Under the pieces are notes generated by a model, which was given only the letters and a program-made list of their open reading frames with translations, did not search any database and was not told the DNA's origin. The position numbers were made by a program, and so were the translations under genes. A DNA stretch of 13,466 nt from Thermoplasmata archaeon (GTDB lineage Archaea; Thermoplasmatota; JAKEGO01): positions 1 through 13,466 of the forward strand of contig JAKEGO010000005.1 of assembly GCA_022615805.1 (NCBI GenBank), written 5' to 3'. Each line of letters opens with the position of its first letter. Position 1 is the stretch's first letter. Shown here piece by piece: positions 1 through 6,460 of the stretch.

Positions 1-239
1 GCAGACCCGACTTTTGGGATGTAGCCGGTGCCGCCTGTAGCGGTGCTGTTAACTTGGCGGTCCCAGGACAATTGTTTGATCTCGGACCAGTAAAGAAGCG
101 GGTCAGACCTTCCAGCCCACGGTAGGGAGATGGAGGCAGTGACCGATCATTGCGTTCGTCCACCTTAACCTAACAGCACCCGCCCAGAGCAAGCCGCGGT
201 CCCGGACCCAACGGAACCGGGTCGCGGGTTCGCGAATCC
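1..239. other. Gene-free leader region, lower GC
   Basis: No gene is supported here. One forward frame stays open from base 3 to a TAG at 123-125 (about 40 codons). Only about half of its codons end in G or C, whereas the genes downstream use G or C at nearly every third position, so it does not look like the 3' end of a gene from this genome. The right edge holds a dyad (226-239) abutting the larB promoter. I looked for a TPP riboswitch and for a tRNA and saw neither. Confidence 0.55.
226..239. promoter_or_regulatory. Imperfect palindrome next to the larB TATA box
   Basis: GGGTTCGCGAATCC reads as a 14-bp dyad with one G/T imperfection. It ends one base before the T-rich TATA element of the larB-thi operon, the place where an archaeal repressor or activator would act. 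It could be an operator. It could also be chance in GC-rich DNA, since no second copy was seen in the window. Confidence 0.3.
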
Positions 240-248
240 TTTTTATGG
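240..248 (+). promoter_or_regulatory. TATA box of the larB-thi operon
   Basis: TTTTTATGG is the most AT-rich run before larB. Its centre lies about 25 bases before the ATG at 268, the usual TATA-to-start-site distance in archaea. Transcription would therefore begin at or next to the start codon, giving a leaderless message. This helps fix the larB start and leaves no room for a 5' leader riboswitch. Confidence 0.6.
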
Positions 249-267
249 GCGGCGGGTATAGACCTCC

Positions 268-993
268 ATGCGCTGCGAGCCCGGAAGGGGCCCGCCCGGC
301 GGGGGAACGGCACCGCGGGCGGTCCGGGTCGAGGAGCACGGCAAGCTGGACCTGGAGCGCGAGCTCCGGACCGGCGTGCCCGAGGTCATCCTTGCGGAGG
401 GGAAATCCGTCGACGAGGTGGTCTCTCTCGCCATTGCGCTCCACGGGGCGACCGGCCTGGCCATCGTGACGCGGGCGGGCCCGGAGCTCGCCGAGAGGCT
501 CGCGCGGGAGCTCCCAGTGAAGTACCATGCCAGGGCGAGGATCGCCGTCGCCTGCTCGCGGTCGGCCCCGCGGGAGCCGCAGGGCACGATCGGCATCCTG
601 ACGGGGGGCACCTCCGACATACCGGTCGCAGAGGAGGCGCGGGTGATGGCCGAGGCCCTCGGGTGCAGGACAGTCGTGGAGCACGACGTCGGCGTGGCAG
701 GCCTCCACCGTCTGACGGACGCCCTGGAGAGGGTCGGCCGGGAGGCCGACGTCCTCGTCGTGGTCGCCGGCCGCGAAGGCGCCCTCGCCCCGGTCGTCGC
801 GGGGCTTTCCAGGCAGCCCGTCATCGGCGTCCCCACATCCTCGGGTTACGGGTACGGCGGCGGCGGAGAGGCCGCCCTGATGACGATGCTTCAGTCGTGC
901 TCGCCCCTGCTCACGGTGAACGTCGACGCCGGCGTCATCGCTGGCATGATGGCGTACAAGGTCCTCGCCGCGCCGCGCGGGACGGGTGACTGA
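268..993 (+). CDS. larB: LarB / PurE-superfamily carboxylase (nickel pincer cofactor protein B)
   Basis: This 241-residue protein matches LarB along its length. The N-terminal block carries the family pattern LD..R.LRTGVPEVIL..GKS (about residues 27-47). The PurE-like Rossmann core has GGTSDIPVAEEA (113-124), and the C-terminal end has SSGYGYGGGGEAAL and QSCSPLLTVNVDAG, in which Cys211 sits where LarB has its covalent catalytic cysteine. LarB carboxylates nicotinate adenine dinucleotide and releases AMP, the first step towards the nickel-pincer cofactor of lactate racemase LarA. No LarC, LarE or LarA lies in this window. The ATG at 268 is preferred because the TATA box lies about 25 bases upstream. 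The gene heads a thiamine operon, and its stop is 13 bases from (or 8 bases past) the thiM start. The family call is secure. The substrate in this organism is not, because PurE relatives act on AIR and ThiC downstream consumes AIR. Confidence 0.87.
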   Translation: MRCEPGRGPPGGGTAPRAVRVEEHGKLDLERELRTGVPEVILAEGKSVDEVVSLAIALHGATGLAIVTRAGPELAERLARELPVKYHARARIAVACSRSAPREPQGTIGILTGGTSDIPVAEEARVMAEALGCRTVVEHDVGVAGLHRLTDALERVGREADVLVVVAGREGALAPVVAGLSRQPVIGVPTSSGYGYGGGGEAALMTMLQSCSPLLTVNVDAGVIAGMMAYKVLAAPRGTGD

Positions 994-1006
994 GGGGATT
1001 CCAGGC

Positions 1007-1789
1007 ATGGAGATGTTCGATACGGTCAGGAGGATGCGCGAGACGAGGCCGCTCGTGCACCACATCACGAACTGGGTCACGATCTACGATTGCGCCCAGG
1101 CAGTGAGGGCCATCGGCGCCCTGCCGGTGATGGCCCACGCGAGGGACGACGCCCTCGAGATGGTCGGCCTCGCCTCCGCGGTCGTCCTCAACATCGGCAC
1201 GCTGGACGCCGAGCTCGTCGACACCATGGCGGCCGTCGCCGAGAGGGCGGACGAGCGAGGCATCCCCGTGGTCCTCGACCCGGTGGGCGCGGGCGCGACG
1301 TCCATGAGGACTGCCGCCGCGACGCGCCTGCTCGACATCGGAGCCATCTCCGTCCTCAAGGGGAACGCGGGCGAGGTGACAACGCTCGCGGGCGGCGACG
1401 CCGAGGTCCGCGGTGTGGAGTCGATGGCGTCGGGGGGCGCCTCGGGAGCGGCCCGCGCGCTCGCCGAGCGATGGGAGATGACGGTGGCGGTGACCGGCGC
1501 GGTGGACTTCGTGACCGACGGCGAGCGGGCCGCGTCCGTCAGGAACGGCGTGTCCACGATGGGCTCGGTCGTCGGCACGGGGTGCATGGCGGCCAGCGTC
1601 ATCGGCGCCTTCGTGGCCGTCGACCCCGACCGCTTCGAGGGAGCGGTGAACGCCCTCGCCGCCTACGGGATCGCAGGCGAGGTGGCCGCGACGAGGTCGA
1701 CCCTGCCGATGGGGTTCAAGCTCGAACTGATGGACGCCCTCAGCGGGTTCACCGAGGAGCACGCCCGGCGCGCGAGGGTGGACCGATGA
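1007..1789 (+). CDS. thiM: Hydroxyethylthiazole kinase
   Basis: ThiM phosphorylates 4-methyl-5-(2-hydroxyethyl)thiazole, the salvage route to the thiazole half of thiamine. From the ATG at 1007 the protein is 260 residues, normal for the family. Family motifs are VHHITNWV at residues 17-24, DPVGAGA (92-98), KGNAGE (118-123) and the active-site GTGC loop, whose cysteine is residue 193. The usual ...N-D-x-A-N stretch after the ITN motif reads YDCAQ here, a modest deviation near the thiazole pocket. An in-frame GTG at 986 would add seven residues and overlap larB by 8 bp. The ATG is preferred because GAGGGG (992-997) lies nine bases before it and the N-terminus then has typical length. The stop overlaps thiE as ATGA, suggesting translational coupling. 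Confidence 0.92.
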   Translation: MEMFDTVRRMRETRPLVHHITNWVTIYDCAQAVRAIGALPVMAHARDDALEMVGLASAVVLNIGTLDAELVDTMAAVAERADERGIPVVLDPVGAGATSMRTAAATRLLDIGAISVLKGNAGEVTTLAGGDAEVRGVESMASGGASGAARALAERWEMTVAVTGAVDFVTDGERAASVRNGVSTMGSVVGTGCMAASVIGAFVAVDPDRFEGAVNALAAYGIAGEVAATRSTLPMGFKLELMDALSGFTEEHARRARVDR

Positions 1790-2400
1790 GGGGATTCTAC
1801 TTCATAACGGACGATCGGAGGACCGTCAACGGCGCCCTCAGGGACGTCGCCGACGCGATAGCCGGCGGCGCGGCGATGGTGCAGTACCGGAGGAAGTCGG
1901 GCGACTCTCGGGTGCTGCTCGAGGAGGCCATCGCGATCGGAGAGATCTGCGCCGAAAAAGGCGTCCCCTTCATCGTCAACGACAGGCTCGATATCGCCAT
2001 GGCGGCGGGCGCGGACGGCGTCCACATCGGGCCCACGGACCTCCCCCTCGGAGCCGTCAGGCGCGTCTACGACGGGACGGTCGGCGTGACCGTGAGCAGC
2101 GTGAGGGACGGCGTGGAGGCGTGCGGGCTGGGAGCGTCGTACCTCGGGGTCAGCCCGATATTTCCCACGACCACCAAGCCGGACGCCGGTGGAGCGGTCG
2201 GACCCGACCTGATACGCCGCCTCAAGGATAGGGTGGACGTCCCGCTCTTCGCCATCGGCGGGATAACGATCGACAGGGTGAGGGCGGTCATGGCCGCGGG
2301 GGCGGACGGCGTGTGCGCGATATCGGCGACCGTGGGGGAGGACGTCGAGGGAAGGGTGCGCGCCTTCGTCGAAGCCGTGTCACGGGGAGGGCCGCAATGA
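1786..2400 (+). CDS. thiE: Thiamine-phosphate synthase
   Basis: ThiE condenses HMP diphosphate with hydroxyethylthiazole phosphate to give thiamine monophosphate. This is a 204-residue TIM-barrel protein of normal ThiE length. Diagnostic segments are QYRRK (33-37, diphosphate contact), NDR (65-67), GVHIGPTD (78-85, where most homologues have GQ.D, so Pro replaces Gln), SPIFPTTTK (123-131) and the phosphate loop AIGGI (156-160). The ATG overlaps the thiM stop (ATGA, 1786-1789), and the stop overlaps the thiC start in the same way. Many archaea instead use ThiN, often fused to ThiD, so a stand-alone bacterial-type ThiE is informative about lineage but not unique. No ThiD is encoded in the operon. 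Confidence 0.93.
   Translation: MRGFYFITDDRRTVNGALRDVADAIAGGAAMVQYRRKSGDSRVLLEEAIAIGEICAEKGVPFIVNDRLDIAMAAGADGVHIGPTDLPLGAVRRVYDGTVGVTVSSVRDGVEACGLGASYLGVSPIFPTTTKPDAGGAVGPDLIRRLKDRVDVPLFAIGGITIDRVRAVMAAGADGVCAISATVGEDVEGRVRAFVEAVSRGGPQ
2384..2390 (+). promoter_or_regulatory. Shine-Dalgarno site of thiC
   Basis: GGGGAGG lies inside the end of thiE, six bases before the ATG at 2397. It selects this ATG over an upstream in-frame ATG at 2313, which would lie deep within thiE and add a 28-residue Arg/Gly-rich leader unlike ThiC. Confidence 0.6.
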
Positions 2401-3653
2401 CGCAGATGGACGCGGCCCTGCGGGGCGAGGTCACGGAAGAGATGGCTGCGGTGGCTGCCGACGAGGGGATGGCTCCGGGGTCGCTCCGGAGGCTCATTGC
2501 GTCCGGGCGGGCGGTCATACCGGCGAACGTGCACCACGACGGCCTCCGGCCGGTGGGCATCGGCGAGGGGCTGCGCACGAAGATCAATTCCAACATAGGC
2601 ACGTCGGTGTACGACACCGACATGGGGAAGGAGCTCGAGAAGCTCCGCTTGTCCAGGAAGCTCGGGGCGGACGCGCTCATGGACCTCAGCACCGCCGGCG
2701 ACCTGGGTGCCATCCGGGCGAGGCTGCTCGGGGAGTGGGACCTCGCCTTCGGGACCGTCCCCATCTACCAGGCGATGGCCGAGGCGGGCGACATCGCGGA
2801 CGTGACGGCCGAGCGCATGCTCCGGGCCATCGAGGACCACGCCCGCGACGGCGTCGATTTCGTGACCGTGCACTCGGGGGTCACCCTCGACGCCATCCCT
2901 CTCGTGAGAAAGCGCATCCTCGGCGCAGTCTCCAGGGGAGGGGCGTTCCTCCTGTCGTGGATGATGGCGCACGGCGAGCAGAACCCCCTCAACGCGGAGT
3001 TCGATGCGATACTCGAGATGGCCCGGGAACACGACGTGACCCTGAGCCTCGGGGACGGCCTGAGGCCCGGCGGCATCCCCGACAACACCGACGAGGCGCA
3101 ACTGCACGAGCTGCGCGTCCTGGGGGGTCTCACGCGCAGGGCGAGGGCGGCGGGTGTCCAGGTCATCATCGAGGGCCCGGGTCACATCCCCCTCCACAGG
3201 GTCGTCGAGAACGTGAGGCTCGAGAAGGAGGCCTGCGACGGCGCCCCGTTCTACGTCCTCGGGCCGCTCGTCACGGACATCGCCATGGGCCACGACCACA
3301 TCACGGCGGCCATCGGCGCCGCGGTGGCCGGCGCCGCCGGTGCGGACTTCCTGTGCTACGTGACCCCGGCGGAGCACCTCAGGCTCCCCGAGCCGGAGGA
3401 CGTCGCCGAGGGGGTCATCGCGCTGAAGATAGCGGCGCACGCTGCCGATATCGCGAAGGGTGTCCCCGGCGCGTACGAGCGCGACCTGGCGATGACCAAG
3501 GCGCGACGTGACCTCGACTGGGAGGCGCAGATGGCCCTCGCGCTGGACCCGGACAAGGCGCGAAGGTACCGCGAAGAGAGCCATATCAAGACGGAGGAGT
3601 GCACGATGTGCGGGCCGTACTGCGCCATAAAGATGTTCAGGGGCGGGTGCTGA
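2397..3653 (+). CDS. thiC: Phosphomethylpyrimidine synthase (radical SAM)
   Basis: ThiC rearranges the purine intermediate AIR into HMP phosphate using SAM and a 4Fe-4S cluster. At 418 residues it is the short form without the N-terminal domain of the about 630-residue E. coli enzyme. The landmarks are complete: INSNIGTS (63-70), MDLSTAGDL (95-103), GTVPIYQA (119-126), VTVHSGV (156-162), SRGG (179-182), LSLGDGLRPG (216-225), EGPGHIPL (259-266), DHITAAIGAA (300-309) and CYVTPAEHL (320-328). Both presumed zinc-ligand histidines (301, 327) are present. The C-terminal cluster cysteines are C402, C405 and C409, CX2CX3C, one residue tighter than the textbook CX2CX4C, and the usual PGYDH reads MGHDH. 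A paralogue making 5-hydroxybenzimidazole (BzaF type) is the main alternative, but the thi neighbours favour ThiC. Confidence 0.93.
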   Translation: MTQMDAALRGEVTEEMAAVAADEGMAPGSLRRLIASGRAVIPANVHHDGLRPVGIGEGLRTKINSNIGTSVYDTDMGKELEKLRLSRKLGADALMDLSTAGDLGAIRARLLGEWDLAFGTVPIYQAMAEAGDIADVTAERMLRAIEDHARDGVDFVTVHSGVTLDAIPLVRKRILGAVSRGGAFLLSWMMAHGEQNPLNAEFDAILEMAREHDVTLSLGDGLRPGGIPDNTDEAQLHELRVLGGLTRRARAAGVQVIIEGPGHIPLHRVVENVRLEKEACDGAPFYVLGPLVTDIAMGHDHITAAIGAAVAGAAGADFLCYVTPAEHLRLPEPEDVAEGVIALKIAAHAADIAKGVPGAYERDLAMTKARRDLDWEAQMALALDPDKARRYREESHIKTEECTMCGPYCAIKMFRGGC

Positions 3654-4597
3654 TGGAGATCTCCGAGATCGGCGAGTTCGGCCTGATCGACAGGCTCGTG
3701 AGACGGGCCCGCCGCAGGGAGCTGCTCGTCGGCGTCGGGGACGACGCGGCCGTCATGGACCTGCGGGAGAAGATCGTGCTGACGACCGACATGCTGGTCG
3801 AGGGTGACCACTTCAGGACCGACTGGTCCACCCCGGTCAGGATCGGCAGGAAGGCCATGGACAGCAACGTCTCGGACATCGCTGCGATGGGCGCGGTGCC
3901 GGCGTTCGCCTTCGTCTCGATCTGCCTCAGGGAGGGCATCGACGTCGAGTTCATGGACCTCCTCTACAGCGGGATGTACGAGGTGGCGAAGCGCTACGAC
4001 ATCGACATCGCGGGCGGCGACACGACGCATGGCGCCATCGTTGTCATCAACATCTGCATCGTCGGGACGGTCGAGAGGCCGGTCCTCAGGTCCGGCGCTT
4101 CCCCCGGACAGCCCATCTGCGTCACCGGACCGCTCGGCGGCTCCCGCGCCGGACTCGAGCTCCTCCTCGCGGGGAGGACGGACGGCCCCAGGGAGGCCAT
4201 CGAGAAGCACCTCGACCCCGGCTGCAGGATGGACGTGGCCCTCGAGATCGCCTCGGTCGCGGCCTCGATGATCGACGTATCGGACGGGCTCGCGTCCGAG
4301 GTGAACCACATCTGCGACATGAGCGGCGTCGGCGCGGAGGTCGACGCCAGCGCCGTCCCTCTGGCGCCCTCGACCCTCGCGGCGGCGGAGCTCCTCGGAG
4401 CCGATCCGCTCCAGTGGGCCCTCGGCGGAGGCGAGGACTTCGAGCTCGTCTTCACGGCGAACGAGGGACGCCTCGCTGGGCTGAAGGTCCCCTACACGGT
4501 CGTGGGGAGGACCCTCCCGGCCTCGAAGGGCCGGTGGCTCGTCCGCGACGGGAAGAAGAAGCCGCTTGCTGGCGGGTTCGACCACTTCCGGAAGTAG
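3653..4597 (+). CDS. thiL: Thiamine-monophosphate kinase
   Basis: ThiL uses ATP to convert thiamine monophosphate to thiamine diphosphate, the last step of the pathway. The protein has 314 residues, normal for the AIR-synthase-like fold. Motifs in order are GVGDDAAV (27-34, metal/ATP aspartates), TTDMLVEGDHF (44-54), NVSDIAAMGA (72-81), GGDT (121-124), CVTGPLGGSRAGLEL (156-170), DVSDGL (208-213) and GGGEDFEL (258-265). The ATG at 3653 shares one base with the thiC stop (TGATG), which supports coupled translation and this start. It is the last gene of the operon. The next gene runs the other way and ends only 22 bp beyond the TAG, with no clear T-rich terminator between them. Confidence 0.94.
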   Translation: MEISEIGEFGLIDRLVRRARRRELLVGVGDDAAVMDLREKIVLTTDMLVEGDHFRTDWSTPVRIGRKAMDSNVSDIAAMGAVPAFAFVSICLREGIDVEFMDLLYSGMYEVAKRYDIDIAGGDTTHGAIVVINICIVGTVERPVLRSGASPGQPICVTGPLGGSRAGLELLLAGRTDGPREAIEKHLDPGCRMDVALEIASVAASMIDVSDGLASEVNHICDMSGVGAEVDASAVPLAPSTLAAAELLGADPLQWALGGGEDFELVFTANEGRLAGLKVPYTVVGRTLPASKGRWLVRDGKKKPLAGGFDHFRK

Positions 4598-4619
4598 GCA
4601 TCGCCCTCCACGACCCTGG

Positions 4620-5174
4620 TCATGGAACGGCTCGATCGTCCTTCGCTGGCGCATTCCCGCCGACGGACGGATCCTTTTCCCGGAGCATCCGGACCGTCCC
4701 CTCGGGGTCGACGGCGGAGAAGTGCAACCTCTCGATCCTCCCCGGAAGGAGACCTGCCCTGATGCCGATGGGGCGCGAGAGGGTCAAGGTCACGATGTCG
4801 TCGTAGTTGGAGACGACCGAGGCCGAGCGGCGCTTGCGGTCCATCCTGACGCCCATCCTGAAGACGCCAGCGTCCGCCTTGTCGATGGCCTCGACGGAGC
4901 TGACCGCGGCGAGCGGGACCGCGGCCGTGAGGAAGAGGCCGAAGCGGACGACGATGAAGTCGTCCTCGAGTCGGATGCTCCCCATGAGGGTGGATGCGCC
5001 GTATATGGCGATGGGGAGGGCGAGCACGATCAGGTAAAGGACGACGAAGTGGGCGGGGACGTCCGATCCCGGCAGGGTCGCCATGTAGGCGGTCGTGCCG
5101 AGGACCAGGGCCGCGAGGAACGCGGTGACCGCCGCGAATGGCCCCTTCGGGTAGGCTATCTCCTGACCTCCCAT
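4620..5174 (-). CDS. Small membrane protein with a bacterial PH-like domain
   Basis: The predicted product is 184 residues. Two hydrophobic helices lie at about residues 12-34 and 42-64. A soluble C-terminal domain follows, with a beta-rich pattern (SIRLEDDFIVVRFG, then VPLAAVSSVEAI, then DDIVTLTL, and a final PEGTVRMLREK helix) resembling the bPH-type domains found on many archaeal and bacterial two-helix membrane proteins. This is pattern recognition, and the biochemical role is unknown. The ATG at 5174 has GGAG eight bases upstream (5183-5186) and overlaps the end of the HPS-RraA gene by 19 bp, so it is the third gene of the dtxR-family operon. The same frame stays open further upstream to 5519, but that part is antisense-like, Arg/Gly-rich sequence inside the neighbouring gene and is rejected. 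Confidence 0.72.
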   Translation of the reverse strand: MGGQEIAYPKGPFAAVTAFLAALVLGTTAYMATLPGSDVPAHFVVLYLIVLALPIAIYGASTLMGSIRLEDDFIVVRFGLFLTAAVPLAAVSSVEAIDKADAGVFRMGVRMDRKRRSASVVSNYDDIVTLTLSRPIGIRAGLLPGRIERLHFSAVDPEGTVRMLREKDPSVGGNAPAKDDRAVP

Positions 5175-6460
5175 CTCTCCAGCTCCAGGACGCGGGACAG
5201 CGTCGAGCCGCGCTGTATCTCCTCGCGGATGCGGTTCTCCCTCTCGAGGACGTCGAGCGAACGGTTGGCCATCTCGACCGCGGCCTCCCTCGGAACGACG
5301 ATGACGCCGGTGCCGTCGCCGACGATCCAGTCGCCGGGCCTGACCTTGACGCCGCCGCAGGTTATCGTGGAGCCGATCTCGCCGTGCCCCTTGGGGTCGC
5401 CGGCCACGGGATTGAGGTGGCGGGAGAACAGGGGGAAGTCCATCTCGATGACGTCGGGGATGTCCCTCGCCGCGCCGTCGATCACCACGCCGGCGATGCC
5501 CTTCTCCAGGCAGGACCACGACGCCAGTTCGCCCCAGATCGCGGTCGTGCCGCCCCCGGCATCGATGACTATGACCTCGCCGGGGCTGGCGACGTCGATG
5601 GCCTCGATGGGCTTTGCCCAGTCCCCGTCGATGGTGCGAACGGTCACGGCCGGACCGGCCATCTTCCTGCCGGGCCGGATGTGGGGCAGTATCCCGACCA
5701 TCCCGCCCGCCTTCTGCATCGCGTCCGCGACGTTCGGGGTGCTGACCTTCGTGAAGGCCTCGACGATGGCGGCACCGTCGTACCGCCTGTAGTGCTCGGA
5801 CGGGACGGCCTTGCCGGAGCGCATGGCCGACGCGACGTCCGACGTCGCCGCCGCCACGTCCCTCGACTTGATGATAGCGCCGCCGACGATGACGATGTCC
5901 GCGCCGCTGGCCACGGCCTCGGCCGCGGTCTCCGAGTTCAGGCCGCCCGCCACCGCCAGCTCCGCGCCAGTGATCCTCCTGAGCGCCTCCAGGCCCTCGA
6001 ACGGCCTCTGCGCCCTCATCTGCTGGTCCACGCCGACGTGGTAGCAGAACCTCCGGACGCCGAGCGGCTCGAGCGCGCCGACGCGCCCCTCGACGTCCGC
6101 GATGCCGAGGAGGTCCACCTGGAGGTCGACGCCGAACCTTGCGGCTGTCTTGAGGGCCTCCTCCACGGTGGAGCCGTCGGCCGCGCCGAGCATGGCGACG
6201 GCGTTGGCCCCGGCCCTGGCCGCCATCTCGACCTCAGCGGCCCCCAGGTCGGCGGTCTTCATGTCGGCCACGATGTAGGCGCCCGGGAACTCGCTCCTGA
6301 GCCTCCGGACGGCGTCCATCCCCTCGCTCTTGATCAGCGGCGTACCGGCCTCGAGCCAGTCGGCCCCGCCCTCGATGGCCTCGCGGGCGATCTGGACCGC
6401 CCTGTCGAGCTGGATGAGGTCGAGCGCCACCTGCAGCACCGGGAACGTCCTCTCAACCAT
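5156..6460 (-). CDS. Bifunctional 3-hexulose-6-phosphate synthase / RraA-family protein
   Basis: This 434-residue fusion has two domains. Residues 1-215 form an HPS-type TIM barrel of the OMP-decarboxylase suprafamily: LQVALDL (9-15), LEAGTPLIKSEG (36-47), the catalytic pattern VADMKTADLG (64-73, with D66, K68, D71), YHVGVD (140-145) and AGGLN (171-175). HPS joins formaldehyde to ribulose 5-phosphate or, in archaea, runs in reverse to supply ribulose 5-phosphate. Residues about 225-420 form an RraA-like domain with WGELAS (309-314), IDGAARD (327-333, the conserved Arg-Asp) and GDGTGVIVVP (381-390). RraA relatives include RNase E inhibitors and metal-dependent aldolases or decarboxylases, and the Gly...Arg-Asp signature is kept, so an enzymatic role is plausible. 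The partner isomerase (PHI) is absent here. The start has a near-perfect ribosome site and overlaps the regulator gene by 8 bp. Confidence 0.88.
   Translation of the reverse strand: MVERTFPVLQVALDLIQLDRAVQIAREAIEGGADWLEAGTPLIKSEGMDAVRRLRSEFPGAYIVADMKTADLGAAEVEMAARAGANAVAMLGAADGSTVEEALKTAARFGVDLQVDLLGIADVEGRVGALEPLGVRRFCYHVGVDQQMRAQRPFEGLEALRRITGAELAVAGGLNSETAAEAVASGADIVIVGGAIIKSRDVAAATSDVASAMRSGKAVPSEHYRRYDGAAIVEAFTKVSTPNVADAMQKAGGMVGILPHIRPGRKMAGPAVTVRTIDGDWAKPIEAIDVASPGEVIVIDAGGGTTAIWGELASWSCLEKGIAGVVIDGAARDIPDVIEMDFPLFSRHLNPVAGDPKGHGEIGSTITCGGVKVRPGDWIVGDGTGVIVVPREAAVEMANRSLDVLERENRIREEIQRGSTLSRVLELERWEVRR

Noticed and set aside
3..125. Open forward frame at the window edge, possible 3' end of a gene
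   Set aside because: About 40 codons with only about half ending in G or C, unlike every real gene here, and no recognisable motif.
1..267. Possible TPP riboswitch ahead of the thiamine operon
   Set aside because: No CUGAGA-type or other conserved thi-box elements were found, and the TATA position implies a leaderless transcript with no room for a riboswitch.
103..1080. Long minus-strand open frame opposite larB and the start of thiM
   Set aside because: Arg/Gly/Asp/His-rich shadow translation typical of the antisense of GC-rich genes. larB and thiM explain the DNA.
2067..3584. 505-codon minus-strand open frame opposite thiE and thiC
   Set aside because: Shadow of thiE and thiC, with low-complexity Arg/Asp/Val/His composition and no family motif.
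3356..4654. 432-codon minus-strand open frame opposite thiL
   Set aside because: Antisense shadow. ThiL has complete motifs on the plus strand.
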